The notes under the pieces are model-generated. The model had not been told where the DNA came from. It was given only the letters and a program-made list of their open reading frames with translations, and ran no database searches. 64,000 bases of DNA. It comes from Trochalopteron elliotii. Its lineage: Eukaryota > Chordata > Aves > Passeriformes > Leiothrichidae. The stretch covers positions 2,752,825-2,816,824 of the forward strand of contig JANPWX010000081.1 in assembly GCA_024734555.1 (NCBI GenBank), in the 5' to 3' direction. Within the stretch, counting starts at the first letter, position 1, and every line of letters starts with the position of its first letter. The translations under genes were made by a program, and so were the position numbers. Positions 27,183-38,019 of this stretch are shown in pieces.

Positions 27183-28011
27183 ACAAACCCCCAATACTGT
27201 TTAAGGGGATTTTTGTATCTTGAAATTCTATAGAAACATTTGCTCAAAATCCTTCTGGCTGCACAGTTATTTGAAATTTTGAAGCTTTGGACAATGTGCT
27301 CTAAAATGAGGATTTTAGTATGTGTGAATAATGATGACTTGGTTTGTTTATGTCCTTGACTAGATTGGATTTCTATTACACGCGCAGAAAATTAAATAGA
27401 TTAGCTAGTGTTGAGTGATAACATGCCAAGTTTTAACATCACATTAACAGAAATACTCTGTTTTATACACACCTCTTGCATTCCTCAGTTTCTGCAAGAT
27501 GTTTATCTAAACTGTGGTTTTGAGGAAAGTTTTGATTTAGACTTTGAGTTTTTAACCTGAAAGATGAGTTCAAGGTGAAGTCTCATGGGAGTAGGAAGAC
27601 CCCAGAATGCAAAGGAATGAGCTACAAATTTAAGAGTAAGAAAACAAATATCCTGGCTGCTATCTGAACATGTGGAATATATCGTGTTCAGGCATCCTTA
27701 ATCTTTCATCTACTATTTAGTACCTTTCTAACCATGAGTAGAATGGTGTAAGAGATCTCCATTTACATGGATACTGGGAAGTTGATTTATAGTCATTTCA
27801 GTGAAGATTACTGCAATGTGAAGGTGAATTGTGCTATTGATCTCTGCAGAGACAAGACAGTTTAAACTTTTCTGAGCGTTCACGCTAAGGTGAGATAATG
27901 CCAAAACATTCACTAAGTTCCACCAGCTAAAATCCCAGAATTTTTAATTCTTTTTATCAGGAAAGAAACCTATCTTTCTGTGATATTCACATGTGTGTGT
28001 TACATTGTTAC

Positions 28012-28182
28012 CTTGCCCCAGGCAATTTCAGCATCCAAGTTGCTCGGCATGCCCTGCGCAGCTGATCTCTTTGTCAGTTCCGCGTCTGTCGCTGCCAGCC
28101 ACTCCGTCAGGGCATTGATCTCCTTCCGGAGTTTCCGGGACAACTTCAAGCATTTCTCTAACTCTTGCTTTTTTTCTGTCAC
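28012..28182 (-). CDS. DMD: dystrophin exon 34 (repeat 11/12 boundary)
   Basis: 171 bp and 57 codons, phase 0. It reads VTEKKQELEKCLKLSRKLRK... and ends GMPSNLDAEIAWGK, matching human residues of about 1559-1615. It holds the end of repeat 11 and helix A of repeat 12 (NALTEWLAATDAELTKRS, with the conserved Trp). The acceptor TTTTCTTTCTGCAG|GTGAC is strong; the donor is AAG|GTAACA. The exon is G+C-rich with several CpG dinucleotides, in contrast to the A+T-rich introns beside it. The KCLKLSRKLRKE block adds to the basic charge of this actin-binding part of the rod. Confidence 0.97.
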
Positions 28183-28334
28183 CTGCAGAAAGAAAACTTG
28201 TGGTTGTTAACCCTTCAGTAAAAGACGTCTGATGGTTTTTATATAACATCTTCTCTAGGCCACTTTTCAATAAAAACTAGACTTGGGATTCCACAGGTGA
28301 AGTTGTGCTTTTAGTATATTAGTTATTAGTTTAG

Positions 28335-28626
28335 TAATATTGGTTAAGGAGCCTGTCCATCCTACTCTGTTTAGTTGACTTTTAGGGAAAATTGAGTAAA
28401 AAGACCAGTTTCCCATTGGGAATTGGCTTGCATATTAAGATACAGTGAAAAAACAAGTCAGGGTTCTTGACATTTATATCAGGGAATGGTTATGACAAAA
28501 ACTAACCCCATCCAACTGCAGAAGCCACAAAGCACACTGGTACACAAGTGCTTCTTGAGGAAAGCTTCAGTGGCAAGAGCTTTTTGTTCATTTGATTTCT
28601 GAACAGCAAGAAATGAAAATTATATA
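28335..28626. repeat. intron 33 duplicated unit, copy 1
   Basis: About 292 bp that recur at 31359-31680 in the same orientation. Shared blocks include GAGCCTGTCCATCCTACTC, GTCAGGGTTCTTGACATTTA and CAGTGGCAAGAGCTTTTTG. Similarity starts at TAATATTGGTTA and stops at AAATTATATA, with unrelated flanks on both sides. I do not recognise the unit as a known transposon. It encodes nothing. Confidence 0.9.
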
Positions 28627-31358
28627 GGTATGTCTCGATTTGTTCTCTCAGTATCAGTAATTTTGCTGCTAGAATGAAAACACCTACAAGAAAATTATGT
28701 GCATAAAGATGCATTGAGTTTGAACTAGTAAGAGAGCTCCAAAAACCTCCTCCTCTGTTTTGAAGTCGTGCACAGCAAATTAATTTGGAACAACTGAACC
28801 AGCAGGCTTTCCTTGAGACACAAAACAGATGTCAAATGCCTTCACAGAGCATATTTTAATATGGGTGGCCATATAGGAACTGGGATTCCTCAAGGTTTTT
28901 TTTTCTATGTGGCTAAGCTATGTGGAAGAAAAGAATACCAGTCAAAGAAAGCCTCAAATCTTGAAACACAAATGTCACTGACTAATGTCAAACCAGAGCA
29001 GCATATTTAACTTTAAGTTATTAATTTTCTGAATGTTTTGGATGTGAAGTACTAGGGATGACCTCTGATTTAGTTGTGAAGTTCTTTTAAGTTTGGTACA
29101 TGGTACCTGGAAGGAAGGCTGAGTATTTGACTGTCTCATACTGCATTTTGAAAGAACAGGGAAAATACAATCTTTTTTGCAATCCCCTGAGACTCTCCAG
29201 GGAGACGAAGAAAGGGTTTTACACAATTAGTAGAGAAAGCAGAAGAGTAAATTAAGAGATCTTAGATGGGAAACTACACTACAATAGGCATTAGGCAACT
29301 AATAGCAGAAAATACATATTAATAAATTATGCCATGATGAAGTTTAAAAAAACCCAATCAGAAAAGGAGGACTAAAAATGTCCCATAGGTCACTAATATT
29401 TAAAAGAAATTCCTAATTAGCTTGAATGTCAAATAGTAATCAAGTTAAGACTGTAGCCACTGATTTGTATTTAAGTATTTTTAAATAGAAAAAAACCTTT
29501 TTACAGTGGTAGAAAACTGGCATTAACACCTACTAAAACTATTTTGTACTTTGCCACTAAGAACAAGCAGTGGCACAATGATCAAATTGATTCGTAGATC
29601 GACTGCCAAGGAGAATTCGAGGTTTTAAAATGTAATAGGATGTTACAAGGTTAGGTACATGGCTTCTGCTACCCCTGAGTAAGGAGATGAGATGTGCCTA
29701 GGAAAAAAGCTATAAAGTGTTCCTGATAATTTATTATCACTCTGTAGAGGCTTACTATTGAAATCTCATAACATTTTTCACTGAATATGCTTTATGTGCT
29801 TTCTTGCATGCCAAATTTATTAAATGAGACCACAGAACTTACAGTCAGGCCAGGAGGTAAAACCCCTGGGAAGGACCATAAAATTCAGCTTTTTAGAGCT
29901 CCATTCACACATGGAGCCAGGTTTTCGACCTCTTCTTCTGAAGAGTGTAATAGCAATTGTAAATAACATTACTTAGCAGCAATCCAATGCAAAATGCACT
30001 ACCCTGAGCTTGATTGCCTGTTTAAGAATTTTAAACACCTGGTATATTATAAAATGAAGTTACTGATACTTGTCAAAACAGAGAGAGAATATTTGTGTTC
30101 CTATATGCATCTTTAACATGTGTTTATTACATAAATAATACAACAGTATCTCCATATACATTACATATATCCAGACGTTACTGATTGATCAGTCTGTTAG
30201 TGTTTCAAAAGTAAAGATGTATTTTCTACAGAAAAATAGGAAACAGTGCCCTCTAAAGGCCTTCTGGGTCAGAAAATGTGATTGTGAGTTTCTTTATATA
30301 TGAGAGGGCCTCTTGAAACAGTATCTACAAAATCACACAACTGAACCTATGCTGGAAGATGTGTTTTTCCCTCACACCATACATTTCAGTCCTGAGACTT
30401 ACTATTAGTTATAACTATTGTTAGTTTTATCTTAAAATGTCTTTTTCTCAATGCAATCAATTAGTGCTGATAATGGTTATTCAATCCTTTTATTTCTATA
30501 TATCTGGGCTTCTGTGACTTTCTCTTAAACTGTTAATTACCATACTGTGTAAAAGTAATTGTGAGAAATTCCATCTAGGGCAGCAGAGCTAAGCTCAGCA
30601 CTGCGAATTTTTGAGACACATCAATTTGCAATATGGCTCACTTCAAGTCACTAATGGCTCCCTAATGGCACATTTTTATCTCTTCATTAGATGAGGGAGG
30701 CTTCTTGCAATAATGGCACCTGTTTGCTGTTAAGTTAAACATAATGCAGGAACAAATGCCACAGTTCTTTCTAAAATAATGGAGAGCTCAAACATATTAT
30801 CCAATCCCAAATGACAGCTATCCACACCTACTGAGGCAAATTCCAGTTTTCCTGACATTCAAAAGACTGATGTCTCTTAACACCTTTACTCTCTAGCAAG
30901 AGGGAACTGTTTTAATTCAGATTCCCTAATGAGTATTATCTCTGCCAAAAGTAACATAACTCTTATTGTTTTATCGTACTGTAGTCACCAGGGCTTGATT
31001 CTCATTATCTACTTAAACTACATACTGGTCTTCAGTATTACCAAAGGCTCATTTTCCTAGCTATTAATAATTTATGATTTGAATAATTTATAATCTAGAA
31101 TTTTCTTTCTGTCCTGTTTTGTGTTTTTCAAGTGTATAAATTTTAGAAATAAACAGGCAGGTATTATGTGTCTTTCACAATTTTCAGTCATGTAGTAACA
31201 GCGCCAAATTCACTCTAATCTTACAGTTTTCAGAAGCTCTTTGAATGGTTCTAATGAGCAAGAGAAATAAAACAGAGTAATGAAGGATATATGTTAATTA
31301 AACTATTTAAATGAAGTCGTCTTTAGGACAATGCCACAATGCCTCTTCTGAGTCTTGT

Positions 31359-31680
31359 TAATATTGGTTAGGAGCCTGTCCATCCTACTCCGTTTAGTTG
31401 AGTTTTAGGAATTTAGGGATAATTGAGTAAAATTTAGGGAAAATTGCGTGAAAAAATCCCAGTTTACCATTGGGAAGTGGTTTACATATCAAGATACAGT
31501 GAACAAGCAAGTCAGGGTTCTTGACATTTATATCAGGGAACGATTAGGACACAAACTGACCACATGCAAGTGTAGAAGCCACAAAGCATACTGGTAAACA
31601 AGTGCTTCTCGAGGAAAGCTTCAGTGGCAAGAGCTTTTTGTTCAACAGATTTTTGAACAGCAAGAAATGGAAATTATATA
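31359..31680. repeat. intron 33 duplicated unit, copy 2
   Basis: Direct copy of 28335-28626, about 3 kb away in the same intron. It is ~30 bp longer because of an internal tandem duplication near 31412-31448, where a TTTAGGGAAAATTG-like segment occurs twice. Many point differences separate the copies, so the duplication is not very recent. Confidence 0.9.
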
Positions 31681-32103
31681 CTTTAGGATGTGTAGAGTTA
31701 GAGGCAGAAGCAATTTAAAAGATAGGCTTTTCTCTTTTATGAGGCAGCCCCACAAGTGAAACTTGATCTAAGTAATTTCCTAATCTGAAGTGACTCTTTG
31801 AGGCATCAGAATGAAACAACATCCCCCATCTGAACTCTAAAAAACAGTGAACTAGCAAGAAAAAAACCACAATATTAGGAAAGTAAAATTTTGAATTTCA
31901 ATAAAGGATTTTTTTTTCTAGGTGGTTGTTATTTTCTTCAGAGCAACTGAATAGCCATGCTGGTGATTGCCTTTGTCTCCATTCCTTGTGTCCCACTGAA
32001 AGAACATTGAAAGGAATCAGTGAAAAATCCCATTTACTTACCACACTGAAGTTACTTTTCACTTTCCCAGTACATGGTTTTATATTAAAACCACAGAACT
32101 TAC

Positions 32104-32259
32104 CTTTGCACCCAATTCATTATATTGCAGCTTCAAAGCTGTAAGCCTTTCATCCAGTTCCTTTGGGTTCTCTGTCTGCTGCTTCTGAACAATCTGCCTC
32201 CCAGTTTTTATCACTGTTTCCACTTCAGACTTCACCTCACTCAGGTTTTTATATAATTT
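32104..32259 (-). CDS. DMD: dystrophin exon 33 (spectrin-like repeat 11)
   Basis: 156 bp and 52 codons, phase 0. It reads [18 protein letters not shown]... and ends [12 protein letters not shown], matching human residues of about 1507-1558 in repeat 11. [20 protein letters not shown] is almost unchanged from mammals, as I recall. The acceptor is CTATTTGATTAG|AAATT and the donor AAG|GTAAGT, a perfect consensus. The exon lacks an internal ATG, so no long Met-initiated frame marks it; similarity and splice sites do. The first codon is K where I recall N in human. Confidence 0.97.
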
Positions 32260-33869
32260 CTAATCAAATAGAAATATAAAAGTGAAACACCACCATTAAA
32301 GCATGAAAACTAGAAAAGACTACTGGAAGTATTCAGAATCCAAATGAACAAATTCAGAACAGCCCATCTTTACAAACAGCGATCTCAAAGACATGTCACT
32401 GAAACCAGTATTAGAAATTATATACATGAGAAAGCACACATCATTATTAATTGTTTTAGGCTGTGACAGAGGTTGTTTTCAAATTTAGATAATTCAGTAT
32501 TTAAAACAACAACAGATGTCTTCTGTCAACTCATACAGAATATTGGATGTATTTGAACTACAAATAGCCACTTGTTTTTAAAATTGGTTATTTTTTCATA
32601 CTGCTAAATCTAGAGACTGGAAGGATAGAGGATTACCCTCACATTTAGTAAGTGTCATACTCTAAAAAATTTAGTTAATTAAAAAACCTACATAAAAAAG
32701 TAACAAAATGAGGTGGACCAAAAATCACTACTTTATTTAATTAAAGTAGTACGTATATAGTCCAACTCCTTTCTAGGTGCTTAATATGATGATAAATTCT
32801 TCATCCCTGAAAACCTGTCAACAAATGAGGAAGCTGTTGTATGATGCACATTGTCTTAATTCTGATGATATACTACAACTAGATTCTGACAAGCAAGAAC
32901 ATTACGAGAATCATTGTAGTTAAAGGTGCTCTAAAATCACTATAAGTCTTCTACAAAACACATTAGGGCTGCAAAAGCCAGCTGCTGAGTGTACTTTAAT
33001 TCAGTACAGAGCTTCTAACTACCACATCATTCTAATAAGAATGTCATTCTCACAAGAATATGAATTTAAGAGCAATTTCATTTTAGAAAAACGAAAGATG
33101 TACAGCAATAACATTGACTTGTACCATGCTTATTTTTTTTAATTTAAATTCTTTCTAAATTTACATCTGAAAGAGGTTGGGAGAGGGAAATCTTCAGGCC
33201 TGACATTGCCCCAGGAAAAAAATAAAACCACAAAAAAACCCCAACAAACAAACCTGAACGACATCAACAAAAAAGAGAAACCAGCAACTTTTGCTATTAC
33301 AATCTTCTTTTTATAATCATCAAGAATGTTGTGTTTAGCTTTATTTCCTTCCAAGTGTAAAAGGGAGCAGGATTATAGTGATATGAAAGAGATATGTACA
33401 GATTTTCCTCATACTGTTTAGGGCATAGTCAGGTAGTCAGGTCATCTTTTGCTCTTGAACTGAAAGAAAGCCATAGCATGCCACCTCATGGAAGTTTTAA
33501 TCTATGGTTTTCCACTATGCTTTATTTTTCCTGCCTAGAATAGACTTGTACTCTGCAACATCTCTTTTGATTATGTCACCAAGTTCCATGACTGTAGAAT
33601 ATTGCAGAAAATAGAGCAAGTATGGGGAGATAAATTCAACTGCAGGACAGGGACTGGGAATTATAAAGGGATCCTAACTGGTATTCTCACACAGTGGAAG
33701 TTCACGTCCAGAGTTTTGTGGTTTTTCTGAGGTTTTTGTTTGTTTGGGTTTTGAATTTTTTTTGTGTAACTGATTCTTTGTTTCTCATCTGAATTAAGAA
33801 CAATAATCTCTAATTTTTAGTTTTCTTTGCATAAAGCCAATGCAGAAAGACAGCATCTTGAATATTCAC
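32260..33869 (-). other. intron 32
   Basis: 1610 bp, GT-AG. Nothing beyond a T/G-rich stretch near 33715-33770. Confidence 0.9.
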
Positions 33870-34043
33870 CATGCAATGATCCAGCTGTGATTGTACTACT
33901 TCCTGCTCAACACTCTTCATCTCCAGCTTGGGCACCTGCAATTTCACTTCATCTAGAATTCTTTTACATTCCTGGAGGCGCTGTTCAAAGTTGGCTGGCT
34001 TCTGGAACAAGCGAAACTTCACGGACACATCCTGCAGCTTTTT
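33870..34043 (-). CDS. DMD: dystrophin exon 32 (repeat 10/11 boundary)
   Basis: 174 bp and 58 codons, phase 0. It reads KKLQDVSVKFRLFQKPANFE... and ends VVQSQLDHCM, matching human residues of about 1449-1506. It carries the end of repeat 10 and the first part of repeat 11. FRLFQKPANFEQRLQE and KSVEQEVVQSQLDHC are highly conserved. The acceptor is TTTACTTTCCAG|AAAAA and the donor ATG|GTGAAT. Reading past the donor gives VNIQDAVFL and loses similarity, confirming the exon end. Repeat 10 lacks the usual helix A Trp in this protein family. Confidence 0.97.
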
Positions 34044-37000
34044 CTGGAAAGTAAACATGGGTGAGTAGAAAATGTAAAATCAAATCAATGCTGATAACAA
34101 GTCTTAGTCCTGTTACAGGATACTTGGAATACATTTTCAACCAACAATTTCTTATTAAAAGAATATAAAATTTTGGGGGGAAATGCCAGTGGCAGAGAAT
34201 CTTGGGTCTGCACTGGAGGATAAAAATTCTTCCATCATCCAGGGCACTGGATGCAGCAGAGCCTGTGGCAAAAGAGCATGTATACACACACAAAGAAAAG
34301 GAGAAGTTTTGTATTTTTCCACATGCAAAATGTCTGGGGGCATGGGGAGAAGACAGATTTAATGGCTTGAGGATAAGCCATCCACATTGCAGAGTGAATT
34401 CTCTTCAAATCTATCAGTTACTGCTTCTTGGTGTGAGGAATGAATCTTTTAGTCCTTCAAAGAAACCTAAATAAAGTGGCTTGGCAATAAGTAGGTCTAG
34501 CAAAAACCCCAAGATTTAGAGTATAAAATTGATTTATATTTCAATTTTAAAAAAGCCTAACCTAGAATAAAAAGAAAGTAATTTGAAAGCAGAAAAAAAA
34601 TCTGTGACAAGCTTGGCTTCTAATTTCACCATTTTCTATCCTTGTGCATTAATTAGACTGCTTGCTCACATGATCCCTAGCTCAGGGGGAGGGGAAATAA
34701 TTAAAAATAAAGAAAAGCAATTCTAATTATCTACTTGAAAAAGAACTAATTTCTCTACAGAAGTACAGAACAAAGTATTATTGAATAAGTTTTTCAACTA
34801 TCTGGGGAACAAAAAGTAGAATAAATGTCACTAAGAAATAGCTAAGTAATTAAATAGGAACTCAGCATCTGCAAACACATTTCTGATTTTTTTTTCTTCA
34901 AATCCTGGACAGTTTATTCCACTACAGTGTGGTCTGTGCCATACAGATTTGATGAAAAACTGTAACAAGGCATAGAATTGGTCTATACATAGGCAATGGT
35001 AAAACCCCTTCCCACATATATCAGATTCCTGAAAAGGAGGCAGGAATCATGAGCAGCAGACAACCTGGGGTACCACAGGAAAGGGTGTAAATATCCAGTA
35101 GCTCCTTCCAACAACTTTCCTCATTAAACGTTTTTTATTAAATTGACGTCCAATGAGATAAGAAAGGAAGTCTTTCTGTAAATAAATAAGTGGATAATTA
35201 AATAAAAGTAGGAAATAAGGGTAGGAATAAGAGGTCTTATTTTTCCTCAGTGTATTTGCATGAACTAAATTTGTATGGAATTAGTTTTTCATTCTCCTGT
35301 GACACTTCAATTTGATAAAGACCAAATCCTGTGGGATTCTCGTATTGCCACATCTGTATCAGTTACCATTTGTGTTGGTCAGTACATTTAAAGTTATTTA
35401 GAAAGAGAGAATGACAGCATAAATAGCAGACAAAATTAAAGCCATCTGCGAAGAGTCGCTGAAGAAATAAAAGCAGTGAGGATCTGTAGGGGGAAAAAAA
35501 GGCAAATTATTTTTAATTCACTCCAAAACTAAGCAATGCAGAGAAACGCTAACCTTGACATACAAGTGGGATTTAAATTATCTTTTAGCACCTCTCACTT
35601 GAGTTCTCCCAGATAAAAATAACAGCTATATTATATACTTATATTTATCTCCAACAGATTTAAAATAATATCATCTGAATGCTAAAAAGAAGCAAAATTA
35701 GCAAACTGGATATTTGGAACAATTTGGAACATAAAGAAAACAAAAATTAGATACTTGTCACAGTACAAAAGTCATTGTATAAATCCATTTTGTACCTGAA
35801 TGTGTTTATTTTTAATCACTTTTTTTCCAAAAATTCATTTTTAAAATAGAAAATTCATAAAGAAGAATGACAGGAAAATGAAAACTGTTTACCTAAAAGT
35901 CTCAGTATGCTTTACATATTCGTTAGTCTAGAAAAGAGACAACTGAGAATGTATTCAAAAAGTTGACCAGTAGAGCATTCAGTACTGAATTTCAAAAAAT
36001 AACCATTCATTAGAAAAGATTTTACATTCATGTAACAATTCTCAGTCTGTTAGGACTAACTAGGTACTATATCACTATGGCAGAAATAGATTTTTTTTAC
36101 GAATCATATTTTTCCCTTAAATTTAAATTCCCTTAAATTTCTGATTAAAAATCAGAACTCAACTCTCAGCCTACAATAATCCAAAAAGCCAGGGTAATTT
36201 GGCCACAGCTCACAGATGTTTCAAAATCTCATTTATTTTCATAGTTTTTTACTTTCTGTTCAGGTAATTGAACAAATAATGGAATAAATATGTCAAATAT
36301 TACCTATTAAAAAAAAAAAAGGGAAATATATTTATAAGTGAGAATGCTCTTCAGAAAAAAGTAAGTGAAGACTGAGAACATGAAATGTGTTTTACCACTA
36401 AAGGTAGCATAATGATGGAAAGGAATTCAAGACAGTTCAGTGGCCTAAAATCAAATATAGTCATAAATATGTGTAACAAAGGGCTCAGCTTCTGCCTGCT
36501 TTGGTAGTTGATATTTACATTATGGATGTAAATTACTACTTTTTTGTTTGTATTTTATCTCTAATGTTAGCAAAGCAGTGTCTCAAGATGACCTCCTCCA
36601 ATTTTTCAAAACTCACACTGGTGCACATCATCTACTAGAGAGAGCTTACAAAGAAAAAAAATGTCTGCACAGAGGTGGATTAATAAAAAAGGCACCCAGA
36701 AAGGGTTGTTGAATTCACAAACATTTATTTAGGCAGTCATCTGGTGCCTGCATTTCAGTGATGAAATATGGGCAACTTCACAGCTGCCATGGAGACCATC
36801 AGAAGGTGAGTTAGTACAAAGACAGGCAGAAAAATGAGGAAACATAAATATTCTCAACAAAGAAATCTAGTCCTGTATACAAGATGAAACATCAAAAAAA
36901 GTAAATTTTTAAATTTCACATTAACTGCTAGAAAACAATTAATGATACCTATAATAAAAATTAAAACCCAGACTGAGGTGCCTAGAAATACTAGGCAGGG

Positions 37001-37693
37001 ATGAATCAAAAAATGGCAATAATTAAATTATTTGTCTTTCTAATGAACTATGAAAATTGGTTCTGCCACCTACAAAAAAACCTCCAACAAAACAACAACA
37101 AAAAACAAACCAGCAAAATAGTCAAGAACCTATCATTAATGGGTCAAAAATGTGTATTTTATCTATTGTTTATTCAGTCTTCTTCATTTTCAAGAAGGTC
37201 TCTCCATGACTATTAGGCTAGATTAGATAATGCATTATCTAACATTTTAAACTGATGTCTGAATTGCACAGCTCAGCATAATCTGTATTTCAAATGCAGT
37301 TCTACTAAAGATTTCCAAATACTTTAATCTATTTTTGACAGCAAATATTTTCCAACACCTCAAAACTCACATCAAAAAAAAACCCTCACTGCAGTATTGT
37401 CTCTGGAAACTTCAGCACATCCAAAGCACCCCTTATTTTACAGTGTCCCTATCAGTTGGTTACATCAGTCCTGCACACCTTAGAATTGCAGTGACACAGG
37501 AAGGCTGGAGTAATAAAAATGTGCAAGCAGGAGATATGGATGATATACTTAATTCACTCTGATTTTCTGGCTAGAAACGAACAGCTAAAGCAGAAGAGAT
37601 ACCTTAGGAACACTTCATGGTAGAGTAATAGTACCACTCATAATACTTATTTGATTGTGTGAAGGAAAAATGGTGGAAATCAAATTTGCCTAC
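34044..37693 (-). other. intron 31
   Basis: 3650 bp, GT-AG. A+T-rich; no transposon, RNA gene or exon recognised. Confidence 0.9.
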
Positions 37694-37804
37694 CTGTGCC
37701 ACATCAATTTGGGAGAGCACTCTTTTGGCAGCATCTTTTCCCCTGTTTCGTTTCTTCATTTCCTCCAAACTAACCTCGTGGCTTGTTAATTCCGATTGTA
37801 TTTT
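37694..37804 (-). CDS. DMD: dystrophin exon 31 (spectrin-like repeat 10)
   Basis: 111 bp and 37 codons, phase 0. It reads KIQSELTSHEVSLEEMKKRN and ends KRVLSQIDVAQ, matching human residues of about 1412-1448 (middle of repeat 10). The acceptor is TTTGTTTTCCAACAG|AAAAT and the donor CAG|GTAGGC, which is weaker than average. The open frame extends upstream through the intron to a chance Met, but similarity begins exactly at the acceptor. A CR1 remnant sits only ~90 bp upstream of the acceptor on the gene strand. Confidence 0.97.
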
Positions 37805-37894
37805 CTGTTGGAAAACAAAGACAGCAATCAGCAAGGTTTGAGGGAAAATTGTGTGCTGGTTCAATTATTTGGACCAGTTGATTTTGAAACACAT

Positions 37895-38019
37895 TGAGCA
37901 GCAGTCAGGGAGGTGACCCTGCCCCTCTGCTCAGCCCTGAATCAGCTTCTCAGTGCAAGAGAAATATGGAGTTCCTGGAGCAGCCCCAGCAGAGGGTGGC
38001 AAAGATGATGAAGGGACTG
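37895..38019 (+). mobile_element. CR1 LINE remnant
   Basis: The plus strand carries recognisable CR1 consensus pieces: GGGAGGTGACCCTGCCCCTC, then TACAAGAGAGATATGGAG-like sequence (here CAAGAGAAATATGGAG), then AAAGATGATGAAGGGACTG. A block of about 50 bp between CAGCCCTG and the CAAGAGA part is lost. Neither the tail nor any coding capacity remains, so this is an old, decayed copy with the same orientation as the one at 25980. Confidence 0.85.

Larger units (their letters stand above)
19144..28011 (-). other. intron 34
   Basis: 8868 bp, GT-AG, the largest complete intron in the window. It holds a TTA-rich tract (21951-22018), T/G-rich stretches (23240-23450, 27090-27180), a CR1 LINE fragment (25980-26500) and a 12-bp minisatellite (26575-26622). 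The remainder looks unique and A+T-rich. Confidence 0.9.
28183..32103 (-). other. intron 33
   Basis: 3921 bp, GT-AG. It contains two direct copies of a ~300-bp unit (28335-28626 and 31359-31680). The rest is unique-looking and A+T-rich. Confidence 0.9.

Noticed and set aside
27038..27247. Open frames on both strands at 27.0-27.2 kb, rich in Val/Phe and Asn/Lys/Thr
   Set aside because: Translation of a GTTT/CAAA simple repeat.
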